A stretch of DNA of 64,000 nucleotides. Origin: Mesorhizobium carmichaelinearum (GTDB lineage Bacteria; Pseudomonadota; Alphaproteobacteria; Rhizobiales; Rhizobiaceae). Position numbers and translations under genes: made by a program. The notes below the pieces were generated by a model, which did no database searches, was not told the DNA's origin, and saw nothing but the letters and a program-made list of their open reading frames with translations. The stretch lies in assembly GCF_900199455.1 (NCBI RefSeq), contig NZ_FZQR01000006.1, positions 186,001 through 250,000 on the forward strand, written 5' to 3'. Every line of letters begins with the position of its first letter. Position 1 is the first letter of the stretch. This document shows, piece by piece, positions 16,966 to 25,960 of the stretch.

Positions 16966-18367
16966 AGGCCCCTGATGTGGAGCCTGAAGGCTGCGCCAGC
17001 CAGCCGCCGGTGAAGCCGGCTTTGCCCAGGCCGCGGCGGATGTGGGGATTGGACCGCATCAGCTCCCAGATCAGGCGCGAGCGGTGGTTCTCGATCATCA
17101 TCACCACGATGCCCTGGTCCAGCCCGTAATGGCCTTCCGACACCCAGCCGTTGCGGCCGAATTTTCGCCGGTTGGCCAAGGTCGGATTGAAGCCGCTCGG
17201 CAGCCGGAAATTGTCGATCACTTCGGGGTAGCGGTCGCCGAGATGGCGCATGGCAGCCAGGCAGATATCGGGCGCGAAAGGCAGCGATGCCGGATAGGAC
17301 CATGGCGCGATCGTCCCGTCATCCGGTCCGAACGGCGCGCCCCGCGCCGCATAGCCGGAGAACCGGTGCCTCCGTCGTTCCACGCTGGCGCGGAAGCCGC
17401 CCGGCCCGTCTCCCGCCGAAAGGCCCCAAAGGTTCTCGCCATAGCCGTCAAAGCCATAGGGGTTATGGCGGGCATAGTCGCGCTGCAGGTAGGTCGAGCG
17501 GCGGCTGTTCTCGAAATAATCGGAATTCTTCTCGCGCATGAAGGCGTCGCGGATGCCGGCGAAATCGATCCAGGCATGCGAGAACTGATGCATGAACAGT
17601 GGCCCGCCATAGAGCACGTCATGGCCGTAGATGTTTTCCCACTGGTAGGTTGCCGTCCAGGCCTCGTAGCTGTCGTTAGAAGTCGGGCTGTCGGGCGAGG
17701 CCATCGACAGCACGTAGAGGATGGTCGCCTCGTTGTAGCCCTCCCAGCCATAGTGCAGGAAACCGCTCTTCGGCTTCCAGCCTTGCCGCAAGGTGGGGCT
17801 GCTGCCTTGCGCCCAGCGCCAGTCGATGCGCCGGTAGAGCGCCTCGGCCAATCGCCGGATTTCGGCTTCCTCGGGATTGTCACTGGAGAAATAGGCGGCG
17901 GCCACCAGGATGCCGGCCATCAGCAAGGCGGTGTCCACCATCGATAGTTCGCAGCGCCAGACGCGCAGGCCCGTCCGCATGTCGAGAAAGTGGTAGTAGA
18001 AACCCTTGTGGCCGGTGACCTCGTCGCCACCGCCTTGCGGGCTGGCCGAGAAGAATCGCAGGGCTGCAAGCGTCAGCTCCACCGCCGCCGCGCGCGTCAT
18101 CCAGCCGCGCTCGACGCCGATCGGATAACAGGACAAGGCGAAGCCGACGACGGCGATGCTGGCCGGCGAGTTCGGCCGCGACGTGTCGGCGACCAGGCCG
18201 TTGTCGGGGTTCACATTCTCCAGGAAATAGCCGAAGGCTGCACGCTGGTAGCGGTCCAGAAGCTCGTCATCGGACAGTGCGGCGGAATCTGCTTCAGGCA
18301 AGCGATGCAAACTCCAGCCTGATGGTCGCGACTTCCGTCGGTCGCGCGGCGCCGGCATGGCGGCCAT
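16952..18367 (-). CDS. Glucoamylase-like/GH144-type beta-glucanase
   Basis: The 471-residue protein matches the (alpha/alpha)6 family once called glucoamylase (PF10091), which includes GH144 endo-beta-1,2-glucanases. Recognisable parts are DELLDRYQRAAFGYFLE near the start, NPDNGLVADTSRPNSPASIAVVGFALSCYPIG, GWKPKSGFLHYGWEGYNEATILYVL in the middle, and HNPYGFDGYGENLWGLSAGDGPGG (all abbreviated). The GYNEA segment carries the likely acid residues. No signal peptide is visible, which would be compatible with action on internal or periplasmic cyclic beta-1,2-glucan only if exported otherwise. Substrate is inferred from the family. It overlaps the flavoprotein gene. Confidence 0.8.
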   Translation of the reverse strand: MAAMPAPRDRRKSRPSGWSLHRLPEADSAALSDDELLDRYQRAAFGYFLENVNPDNGLVADTSRPNSPASIAVVGFALSCYPIGVERGWMTRAAAVELTLAALRFFSASPQGGGDEVTGHKGFYYHFLDMRTGLRVWRCELSMVDTALLMAGILVAAAYFSSDNPEEAEIRRLAEALYRRIDWRWAQGSSPTLRQGWKPKSGFLHYGWEGYNEATILYVLSMASPDSPTSNDSYEAWTATYQWENIYGHDVLYGGPLFMHQFSHAWIDFAGIRDAFMREKNSDYFENSRRSTYLQRDYARHNPYGFDGYGENLWGLSAGDGPGGFRASVERRRHRFSGYAARGAPFGPDDGTIAPWSYPASLPFAPDICLAAMRHLGDRYPEVIDNFRLPSGFNPTLANRRKFGRNGWVSEGHYGLDQGIVVMMIENHRSRLIWELMRSNPHIRRGLGKAGFTGGWLAQPSGSTSGAYDVA

Positions 18368-18538
18368 GGGTCATCACCCCGGCCAAACTGTCACGTCGTG
18401 TCATGGCTTTCCCGCAAACCCTGTTGTGTCACCGCCCCATTCAGACGTCAGCGACTATACGCCTGTCCAGTTCCGATCGCTGCCTCGTCATGCGGAATTG
18501 TAGTTGCACGGGCCAATGTGGGGATGTTCCGGCCCGGG

Positions 18539-19288
18539 TCAATACGTGGCGCGGCCGCCGGAAACGTCGAAGACGGCGGCCGTCGTGAACGAACATTCCT
18601 CCGAGACGATCCAGCAGATCAGCGCCGCGACCTCTTCGACCTCGCCAAAGCGCGCCATCGGTATCTTGGACAGCATGAAGTCGATGTGCTCCTGGCTCAT
18701 CTGCTTGAAGATCGCGGTGCGCACGGCCGCCGGCGTCACGCAATTCACCGTCACCTTGGTCTTGGCCAGTTCCTTGCCGAGCGACTTGGTCAGGCCGATC
18801 ACCGCGGCTTTTGACGTGCTGTAGGCGGAGGCGTTGGGATTGCCTTCCTTGCCGGCGATCGAGGCGATGTTGACGATGCGGCCATAATTGCGCTCCAGCA
18901 TGTGCGGCACCAGCGCTTTGTTGCAGTAGAAAACGCCGTTGATGTTGATGTCGATGACCTTCTGCCAATCCTCGGTCGAATAGGCCCAGGTCGTCATGTT
19001 CGGCCCGGTGATGGCAGCGCTGGTGACCAGTATGTCGACGCCGCCAAGCGCTTCGATCGTCGACCGGGCAGCGCTTTCGACCGTTGCCGCGTTGGCGACG
19101 TCCACCGTCACACCATGCAGGCCGGGAAGAACGGCTTTCGCCTGTTCGATCTGGGCCGGATCGCGATCCCAGACGCTGACGCGCCCGCCCTCCTCGACGA
19201 TCCTTTGCGCAACCGCCAGGCCGATGCCCGAGGCCCCGCCGGTGATGACCGCCGACCGGCCGGCGAAGCGCCCCGCGAAGTTCTGCAT
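18539..19288 (-). CDS. SDR family NAD(P)-dependent dehydrogenase
   Basis: The 249-residue protein is a classical short-chain dehydrogenase: cofactor loop TGGASGIG near residue 16, Asp-Val near residue 63, active-site Ser in NIASIAG, and YSTSK (Tyr-x3-Lys) near residue 154. The start was set at MQNFAGRF because GGGAGGAAGA precedes it at good distance; longer reading upstream runs into the LuxR gene on the same strand in another frame. It is downstream of the LuxR regulator of the acetone carboxylase operon and may be co-regulated. A secondary alcohol or 3-hydroxyacid substrate is possible; nothing in the sequence decides this. Confidence 0.85.
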   Translation of the reverse strand: MQNFAGRFAGRSAVITGGASGIGLAVAQRIVEEGGRVSVWDRDPAQIEQAKAVLPGLHGVTVDVANAATVESAARSTIEALGGVDILVTSAAITGPNMTTWAYSTEDWQKVIDININGVFYCNKALVPHMLERNYGRIVNIASIAGKEGNPNASAYSTSKAAVIGLTKSLGKELAKTKVTVNCVTPAAVRTAIFKQMSQEHIDFMLSKIPMARFGEVEEVAALICWIVSEECSFTTAAVFDVSGGRATY

Positions 19289-19395
19289 GCGGTCTTCCTC
19301 CCAATCGGTGGCGAATGTGAAGTCAACGGCAACCAAGTTCAAGGCGGCATCGCAGTCGCCGAACGGGATATTGGTAGGCCAGCAGGGGGCGGCCG

Positions 19396-20160
19396 CTACC
19401 GGTGCTGAAAAAACTGTAAAAACAGTTCCCGCTCGGTGGTGATGTCGAGCTTCTCGTAGATGCGTCGTCGGTGGTTCTTGACGGTGCCGACCGTGATGCC
19501 GAGGCGCTCGGCGATGTTGGCCGTCGGATGTCCAGCGAGGATCAACTGGACGAGTTCCCGCTCGCGCAGCGACAGTTCCGGCCACAGGCTCGTCGGGATG
19601 GTCGGCTCCTGTCGCGGCGAGGCGCCTGGACCGGTCGGCGCCGACGTGCGGAAGAACTCGCGTCCGCGCGCCTTGATATCGAGCGCGTGCAGCGCCTCGA
19701 ACACCGGCAGCCGTTCGTCCAGAAGGGCGATCTCGCTGTCCTTGAACGAACTGGTCGAGCGGTCGAGGAAGATACCCAGGCACCAGTCGCCGCCATCGGC
19801 CAGCATGATGCCGACCTCATCGCAGATTTCCGACTGCGCTAGGAAGCCGGCTATGTACTGGCCGCGCTTGGCTTCTTCGTCCGCCAGTCCCTTGAGTGGC
19901 AGGATGCCAAGACGGCGCTCGCGTCGCCACGAGGCGTAGAACGGGTCGAAGACGTAGTAATTGTCGAGATAGCGCCGCACCATCTCGTCCGAGAAACGCC
20001 GGTGCTTGACGAATTCCGGCGTCTTGGTCGCCGAGTAGCGGGTGACCGTCACCAAATCGTGCGCAATGTCGGCGCCGATCAGGTCGATCAGGCAGTCGAC
20101 ATGCCGGTCGGTGCCAGTGGCCGCGATCGCCTTGGCCAGCGGCGCCCAGATATTGCCCAT
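19396..20160 (-). CDS. LuxR-type regulator next to the acetone carboxylase operon
   Basis: The 254-residue protein ends in a LuxR/FixJ helix-turn-helix (LSLRERELVQLILAGHP, then IAERLGITVGTVKNHRRRIYEKL). The N-terminal 170 residues form an effector domain with the ILPLKG and GIFLDR segments but no receiver or known autoinducer signature. The ATG at 20160 has AAAGGA seven bases upstream; another ATG two codons earlier is nearly on the SD and is less likely. It is divergent from the acetone carboxylase genes with 116 bp between the starts, so it probably controls them. Acetone carboxylase operons of other bacteria use sigma-54 activators of the AcoR type, so this arrangement differs. Confidence 0.8.
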   Translation of the reverse strand: MGNIWAPLAKAIAATGTDRHVDCLIDLIGADIAHDLVTVTRYSATKTPEFVKHRRFSDEMVRRYLDNYYVFDPFYASWRRERRLGILPLKGLADEEAKRGQYIAGFLAQSEICDEVGIMLADGGDWCLGIFLDRSTSSFKDSEIALLDERLPVFEALHALDIKARGREFFRTSAPTGPGASPRQEPTIPTSLWPELSLRERELVQLILAGHPTANIAERLGITVGTVKNHRRRIYEKLDITTERELFLQFFQHR

Positions 20161-20276
20161 GCGCATGTCCTTTTCTCTGCGAACCGCGCCTGCCCGTCAT
20201 TGTGTCTTTTGGCATATGGCGCGATCCGGCCCCGAGAATCTAGCCTGCGGTCATTCTCGAAGAGGGAAAGCGACCC

Positions 20277-22418
20277 GTGGACCAGATCACTACAAACCCC
20301 ATCGTCATCGGCATCGACGCCGGCGGCACCATGACCGACACGATCCTTGTCGATCAGGACGGCCACTTCAAGATCGGCAAGTCGGCGACAACGCCGAAGA
20401 ACGAGGCTGAAGGCTTCCTCGCTTCCGCCGAAGACGCGGCCGATGCCTGGGGTATCTCGCTGGAGCAGCTGTTTTCCGGCGTCAACGTCGTGCTCTATTC
20501 CGGCACCGGCATGCTCAACACGCTGTTGTCGCGCACCGGCCGCCGGCTCGGTCTGATCACCACCAAGGGCCTCGAGGACATGATCCTGATGGGCCGCGGC
20601 CTGCAGGCCTGGGCCGACTATTCCTATGCCGACCGGCTGCACGCGGTGACGCATCAGCATCCCGATCCGCTGGTGCCGCGCCGCCGCACCCATGGCGTCA
20701 CCGAGCGCATCGACCAGTTCGGCGACATCATCCTGCCACTCTACGAACATGAGGTCGCGATCGCCGCCAGGAAGCTGATCGCCGACAAGGTCGAGGGCAT
20801 CTGCATCATGACGATCTTCTCGCACGTCAATCCCGTGCACGAGAAGCGCATCGCCGAAATCTGCCGCGAGGAGATCGCGAAGGCCGGCGCCGACATCCTC
20901 GTCTACACCAGCCATGAGGTGCGTCCGGTCATCCGCGAGCAGTCGCGGCTGAACTCGGTGCTGATCGAGGCCTATGCCACCTCGCGCGGCCGCAAGCAGC
21001 TCAAGGGTATCGAAGACGTCTCCAGGAAATACGGCTTCAAATATGGTGTGCAGACGCTGCTGTCCTTCGGCGGTCTGACCTCGATCAACCATCCGCGCCT
21101 GCATGAAACAATGATCTCCGGCCCGATCGGCGGCATTCTGGGCGCTGCCTATGTCGGCAAGCTGATCGGCAACGACTCGCTGATCTGCTCGGATATGGGC
21201 GGCACCTCCTTCGACATGGGCGTCATCACCCGCGGCCAGACCCGGATCGAGAACGAACCGCTGATGGACCGCTTCAAGCTCAACGTGCCGACGCTGCATC
21301 TCGACACGATCGGCGCCGGCGCTGGCATGATCCTCAAGGTCGACCCGCTGACCAAGAAGGTCTCGCTCGGACCGGAAAGTGCCGGCTCCGATCCCGGTCC
21401 GATTTGCTTCGCCAAGGGCGGCACCGAACCGACCATCGCCGATTGCGACGCTATCCTCGGCCGCCTCAACCCGCATTATTTCCTCGGCGGCAAGGTCGTG
21501 CTGCAGGTCGAAAAGGCGAGGGCAGCCTTCGAGGAGAAATGCTCGCGCCTGCTCGGCGTCGGTGTCGAGGAGGCCGCCGAAGGCATGATAGACATGCTGG
21601 AGGCCGACGCCAACAACGCCTTGCGCCGCGTCATCTCCGGCCAGGGCATCCACCCCTCGGAATTCACCCTGCTCTCTTATGGCGGCTCGGGTCCGCTGCA
21701 TCTGGCCGGCTGCTCCAGGGGCATCGGCTTCAAGGACATCATCACCTTCCAGTTCGCCGCTGCCTTCTCGGCCTTCGGCTGCACAACCGCCGACTTCATG
21801 CGCCGCCATTCCGTGTCGACGCAGCACGACATCGGCGCGCGCGCCAGCGATGACGAGTTGCTCGCCTTCGGCAAGAAGGTCACCAATGTCTGGGACGATC
21901 TGACCAAGGCAGCGGTCGACGAAATGATCGAGGACGGCCACGCGCGCGACAAGATCAAGACCGTGCCATTCCTGATGATGCGCTATACCGGCCAGCTCGA
22001 GGACGTCGAGGTGATGGCGCCGCTGTCGGCGATTAACTCCGCCGACGACATGCGCAGGGTTATCGACGAATTCGAGGCGGTCTACGCCAAGGTCAACCAT
22101 CGCGTCTCGCGCTATGGCGAAGCCGGCTTCTCGATCACCGAGCTCGGCCTCATCGCCACCGCCGACAAGGTCAAGCCGGTGCTGCTCAAGCGCCCGCTCG
22201 GCAAGTCGGACCCGGTGGCAGCCCATAAGGGCGTGCGCGAGGCCTATATTGGCGGCCGCTGGCACAAGGCCAACCTCTACGAGATGGACCTGCTGCAGCC
22301 CGGCCACGAGGTCATTGGCCCGGCCATCATCGAACATCCCGCCACCACGCTCGTCGTTCATCCGCAGGACCGTGTCCATGTCGATGAATGGACGCTGCTG
22401 CACTACACCCACGCTTGA
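20277..22418 (+). CDS. acxA: Acetone carboxylase beta subunit (hydantoinase A family)
   Basis: The 713-residue protein has the HyuA-type ASKHA fold: phosphate loops IGIDAGGTMTDTILV near residue 12 and DMGGTSFDMGV near residue 305, plus PESAGSDPGPICFAKGGTEPT and SYGGSGPLHLAGCSRGIG (in parts). The length is close to that of known AcxA (about 717). Acetone carboxylase makes acetoacetate from acetone and bicarbonate with ATP; this subunit carries the phosphoryl-transfer chemistry. The start is GTG, preceded by GAGGGAAAG. The alpha and gamma genes follow with 14-bp and ATGA spacing. The presence of a gamma subunit separates this system from hydantoinases and 5-oxoprolinases. Confidence 0.9.
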   Translation: MDQITTNPIVIGIDAGGTMTDTILVDQDGHFKIGKSATTPKNEAEGFLASAEDAADAWGISLEQLFSGVNVVLYSGTGMLNTLLSRTGRRLGLITTKGLEDMILMGRGLQAWADYSYADRLHAVTHQHPDPLVPRRRTHGVTERIDQFGDIILPLYEHEVAIAARKLIADKVEGICIMTIFSHVNPVHEKRIAEICREEIAKAGADILVYTSHEVRPVIREQSRLNSVLIEAYATSRGRKQLKGIEDVSRKYGFKYGVQTLLSFGGLTSINHPRLHETMISGPIGGILGAAYVGKLIGNDSLICSDMGGTSFDMGVITRGQTRIENEPLMDRFKLNVPTLHLDTIGAGAGMILKVDPLTKKVSLGPESAGSDPGPICFAKGGTEPTIADCDAILGRLNPHYFLGGKVVLQVEKARAAFEEKCSRLLGVGVEEAAEGMIDMLEADANNALRRVISGQGIHPSEFTLLSYGGSGPLHLAGCSRGIGFKDIITFQFAAAFSAFGCTTADFMRRHSVSTQHDIGARASDDELLAFGKKVTNVWDDLTKAAVDEMIEDGHARDKIKTVPFLMMRYTGQLEDVEVMAPLSAINSADDMRRVIDEFEAVYAKVNHRVSRYGEAGFSITELGLIATADKVKPVLLKRPLGKSDPVAAHKGVREAYIGGRWHKANLYEMDLLQPGHEVIGPAIIEHPATTLVVHPQDRVHVDEWTLLHYTHA

Positions 22419-22432
22419 GAAGGGCGAACGCC

Positions 22433-24637
22433 ATGCTGGACAAACCCGCCTCCGCGCTGCGCATCCGCGAACGGTTGATCGAATCCGAACGGCTCATGGA
22501 AGAGACCGGCTGCTATGACGGCATCACCGAATTGCAGCTGCGCAACCAGGATCCCCTGAAATTCGAGACGCTGCACACCAAGCTGCGCGCCTATTGCGTC
22601 TCGGCCCGCGAGATGGCCCGCCGCATCTCAGCCTCGCCCGGCGTGCGCGAAGTCGGCGAAATGGTCGTCGCCATCTACACGCCGGAAGGCGACGCCATCG
22701 CGCTCTCCAACGGCATTATGGTGCATGTGCACACGATGAGCCGCTTCATCAAATGGATGATCCGCAACGGCTACGAGGAAAACCCCTGCATCCGCGACGG
22801 CGACATCTTCGCCAACAACGATGCCTTCATCGGCACCGTGCAGGTGCCCGATGTGATGGACGTGGTGCCGATCTTCCATTCCGGCAAGCTGGTCGGCTGG
22901 GCCGGCGCCGTCTGCCACGAACTCGAAGCCGGCGGCATCACCCCCGGCGGCGACGTGGCGCTGGCGCAGGAGCGCTTCACCGAAGGCCTGTTCGTCTGCG
23001 CCGAAAAGGTCGGCGAGAATGACGAGATCCGCCGCGACTATGTCATCCGCTGCGAGCGCAATCTCAGAATGCCGATCTACTGGGTGCTCGACGAGAAGGC
23101 CAAGGTCGCCTCCTGCATCGACATGCGCGAAAGCGTCAAGGCGCTGATCGACGAGATCGGCCTCGACTACTGGATGCAGGTGTCGAAGGAGTTCATCGAG
23201 GAAGGACGTCGTGCCCAGCTCGCCCGCACCCGCCAGCTCACCGTGCCCGGCATCTATCGCGGCCACACTTTTTACGGCCATGTCACCAAGGGCAAGCCAG
23301 GGTATCAGCCGCTCGGCGACCCCGACTGGCTCTACAACATGCCGATCGAGATGGAGATCACCACCGACGGTAAGATCATCATGGACTTCGAAGGCACCCA
23401 GCCCTGGGGTTACCATTCGATGAACTGCACGCCGGCCGGCATGGATGGCGGCATGTTCGTGACGCTCACCCAGCACATGAATTTCGAAGGCTTGGTCAAT
23501 GACGGCGCCTGGATGGCGACCGAACTGAAACTGCCGCACGGCACCTGGACCAACCCGGACAATGAGATGGTGGCGACCGCCACCTCATGGGCCTTGCTGC
23601 TGCCGGCCTATGGCGTGTTCCAGCGGCTGTTGTCGCGCTCCTTCATCGGGCGCGGCTTCGTCGAGGAAGCCTTCGTCGGCCAGGTCAACAGCCCGATGAT
23701 CGAGATGGGCGGCACCAGCCAGTACGGCAAGCTGTTCGGCATGGCGCATTTCGAATGCGCGGCCGCCGGCTCCGGCGCGCTGGCGATCAAGGATGGGCTC
23801 GACACCGCCTATGTCGGCTGGAATCCGGAATCCGACATGGGCAACATCGAGATCTGGGAACAGAACATGCCGATGCTCTATATCGGCCGCTCGATCGTTC
23901 CCAATTCCGGCGGCGCCGGCAAATATCGCGGCGGCTGTTCTTTCGTCTCGACCTGGCTGGTCTCGAAGACCGACCATCTCAGACTGGTCACCTCGGAACA
24001 TTCCTCCCGCGTGTTCGACAATGGCGGCATGTGCGGCGGCTACCCGGCGCCGACCTGCCAGAAGCATCGCGCGGTGCGCAACTCCAACATCTTCGAACTC
24101 GCCGAAAAGCGGGCGCCGCTGGCGCATCACACCGGCACCAACCCGCATCGCTCGGAACTCGAACTGCGGCTGCAGGGCGAGCATGTGACCATGGAGGGGC
24201 CTTACATCACCGCCCCGCACAAGACCGGCGATGTCTTCACCCATTCCTACAATGGCGGTGGCGGCTATGGCGACGTGCTGGAGCGCGATCCGCTCAAGAC
24301 GGCAGCGGATGTCGAGAACGGCTATCTGACCAAGGAAGCGGCGGAGGGTATTTTCGGCATCATGCTGGACGAGGACGAGGACGGCTATCCCGTCGCCAAC
24401 CTCGAGGCCACCAAGCGCCACCGCGCCGAGATGCGTGCCAAGCGGCTGGCCAAGGCCAAGCCGGTTTCGGAGTGGATCGCCAGCGAACGCGGCCGTGTCG
24501 AAAAGGCCGATTTCGCTCCCGAAGTGAAGAAAATGTATGCCAGCGCGATCAAGCTGTCGTCGCGCTTCACCAGGGAATTCAGTGATTTCTGGAACGTCGA
24601 CGCCAGATCCATCTTCATGCCGGGAGCTAAACCATGA
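22433..24637 (+). CDS. acxB: Acetone carboxylase alpha subunit (hydantoinase B family)
   Basis: The 734-residue protein belongs to the HyuB family and is the metal-bearing subunit where the ketone is carboxylated. Family features are GDIFANNDAFIGTVQVPDVMDVVPIFH near residue 125, VCHELEAGGITPGG near residue 162, and the C-terminal HNxGGGGYGD-like segment SYNGGGGYGDVLERDP. The ATG at MLDKPASALR has AAGGGCG upstream and lies 14 bp after acxA. It ends in an ATGA overlap with acxC. Known AcxB has about 776 residues, so this one is slightly shorter. The three subunits together should act as an alpha2-beta2-gamma2 enzyme in the cytoplasm. Confidence 0.9.
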   Translation: MLDKPASALRIRERLIESERLMEETGCYDGITELQLRNQDPLKFETLHTKLRAYCVSAREMARRISASPGVREVGEMVVAIYTPEGDAIALSNGIMVHVHTMSRFIKWMIRNGYEENPCIRDGDIFANNDAFIGTVQVPDVMDVVPIFHSGKLVGWAGAVCHELEAGGITPGGDVALAQERFTEGLFVCAEKVGENDEIRRDYVIRCERNLRMPIYWVLDEKAKVASCIDMRESVKALIDEIGLDYWMQVSKEFIEEGRRAQLARTRQLTVPGIYRGHTFYGHVTKGKPGYQPLGDPDWLYNMPIEMEITTDGKIIMDFEGTQPWGYHSMNCTPAGMDGGMFVTLTQHMNFEGLVNDGAWMATELKLPHGTWTNPDNEMVATATSWALLLPAYGVFQRLLSRSFIGRGFVEEAFVGQVNSPMIEMGGTSQYGKLFGMAHFECAAAGSGALAIKDGLDTAYVGWNPESDMGNIEIWEQNMPMLYIGRSIVPNSGGAGKYRGGCSFVSTWLVSKTDHLRLVTSEHSSRVFDNGGMCGGYPAPTCQKHRAVRNSNIFELAEKRAPLAHHTGTNPHRSELELRLQGEHVTMEGPYITAPHKTGDVFTHSYNGGGGYGDVLERDPLKTAADVENGYLTKEAAEGIFGIMLDEDEDGYPVANLEATKRHRAEMRAKRLAKAKPVSEWIASERGRVEKADFAPEVKKMYASAIKLSSRFTREFSDFWNVDARSIFMPGAKP

Positions 24638-25119
24638 CCTCATACAGCAAGGAAGTCATCGCCGATCTGGTCGCGGGCACGCTGCCCTGGCCACAGACGC
24701 GCCGCGTCATGAGCGCCTACAAGGACGACGACCGCTTCTTCAAATATGTCGCCGTGCTGCAGGACCGTGTCGGCTGGAAGGATCCCATCCTGCTGCCGGT
24801 CTCGGATCATCTCTTCATCTGCCAGAGCGGCGACGAGCGGGTGACACGCTGCGAATGCGGCCATTCCTTCGGCGATTATCGCAAGAACTGGAAGCTCAAC
24901 GCCGCGATCATCGTGCGCAACACCGAGGAATCGCTGCGCGAGATCTATCCCAACAGCGATATCCCCGATCCGCAATGGATGGAGATCCGCGAATTCATCT
25001 GCCCCGAGTGTGGCACCATGCACGAGGTCGAAGCGGCAGCGCCGGGCTATCCCATCGTGCATGATTTCCAGCCCGACCTCGAAGGCTTCTATCGCGAATG
25101 GCTGGGCAAGCCTCTTTGA
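24634..25119 (+). CDS. acxC: Acetone carboxylase gamma subunit
   Basis: The 161-residue protein matches the gamma subunit of acetone carboxylase, a small zinc-binding protein found only with this enzyme class. Two cysteine pairs form the zinc site: RCECGHSF near residue 71 and ICPECGTMHE near residue 126. DYRKNWKLNA and the final FYREWLGKPL are typical. The ATG overlaps the acxB stop (ATGA). It is the strongest single marker that this operon is acetone carboxylase rather than a hydantoinase. An SDR gene starts 13 bp later. Confidence 0.92.
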   Translation: MTSYSKEVIADLVAGTLPWPQTRRVMSAYKDDDRFFKYVAVLQDRVGWKDPILLPVSDHLFICQSGDERVTRCECGHSFGDYRKNWKLNAAIIVRNTEESLREIYPNSDIPDPQWMEIREFICPECGTMHEVEAAAPGYPIVHDFQPDLEGFYREWLGKPL

Positions 25120-25132
25120 GGACATTGATGTT

Positions 25133-25903
25133 GTGAACCGCGTCGCAGGTAAGGTAGCGCTCGTCACCGGGGCCGGAATGGGCCTCGGCCGGGCGGCTGC
25201 GTTTCTGCTTGCGGCCGAGGGCGCCAAGCTCGTGGTCAGCGACATAGATGAGGTCGCCGCCGGGGAGACCGCCGACCTGATCGGCAAGGACAGCGGCGAA
25301 AGTCTTTTCCATCGTCACGACGTTTCAAATCCCGACGACTGGTCGCTGGTCATGGCGGCGGTCGAACGAGATTTTGGCCGGCTCGATGTGCTGGTCAACA
25401 ATGCCGGCATCGCCATCGCCAGGAATATCGAGGACACTTCGCTTGAGGAGTGGCGGCGCACCATGGCCGTCAATCTCGACGGCGTCTTCCTCGGTTGCCA
25501 GCACGGCATCGCCCTGATGAAGCAATCGGGCGGCGGCTCGATCATCAACCTTTCCTCCATCGACGGCATTATCGGCGAGGCCGAGCTTGCCGCCTATTGT
25601 GCCTCAAAGGGCGGTGTGCGCACGCTGACCAAGGCGGTCGCGGTGCACTGCGCCGAGAAGCGCTACGGCATACGCTGCAACTCCATCCATCCCGGCTACA
25701 TCTGGACGCCGCAGACCGAGAACTATCTGCGCGACCTTGGCACGCTGGAGCAGGAAAAGGCCAAGGCACTGGCCCGCCATCCCATTGGCTTCCTCGGCGA
25801 GCCCAATGACATCGCCTACATGGTCGTCTACCTCGCCTCGGATGAATCCAAATTCGTCACCGGCTCGGAAATGGTCGTCGATGGAGGCTACCTTGCCGTG
25901 TGA
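25133..25903 (+). CDS. SDR family dehydrogenase in the acetone carboxylase operon
   Basis: The 256-residue classical SDR has TGAGMGLG near residue 12, NNAG near residue 89, Ser in NLSSIDG, and YCASK as the catalytic Tyr-x3-Lys. It starts with GTG, ten bases after GAGGA, 13 bp beyond acxC. The GTG at 25133 was chosen since no ATG fits; an ATT nine bases earlier is unlikely. Its place in the operon suggests conversion of a secondary alcohol to the ketone, or acetoacetate to 3-hydroxybutyrate. The sequence alone does not decide between them. Confidence 0.85.
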   Translation: MNRVAGKVALVTGAGMGLGRAAAFLLAAEGAKLVVSDIDEVAAGETADLIGKDSGESLFHRHDVSNPDDWSLVMAAVERDFGRLDVLVNNAGIAIARNIEDTSLEEWRRTMAVNLDGVFLGCQHGIALMKQSGGGSIINLSSIDGIIGEAELAAYCASKGGVRTLTKAVAVHCAEKRYGIRCNSIHPGYIWTPQTENYLRDLGTLEQEKAKALARHPIGFLGEPNDIAYMVVYLASDESKFVTGSEMVVDGGYLAV

Positions 25904-25960
25904 TTTTCAAATCCTCTCGGGCCGAGCTGCCCGCATCGAACTGTCTGGAGAGCATAGCTG

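Noticed and set aside
20167..20276. Sigma-54 promoter before acxA
   Set aside because: TGGCAT occurs, but no GC-type -12 element (TTGC) stands at the required distance.
20088..22412. 774-codon antisense reading frame over acxA
   Set aside because: It is a shadow frame of GC-rich coding DNA. The plus-strand protein has the HyuA family motifs over its whole length.
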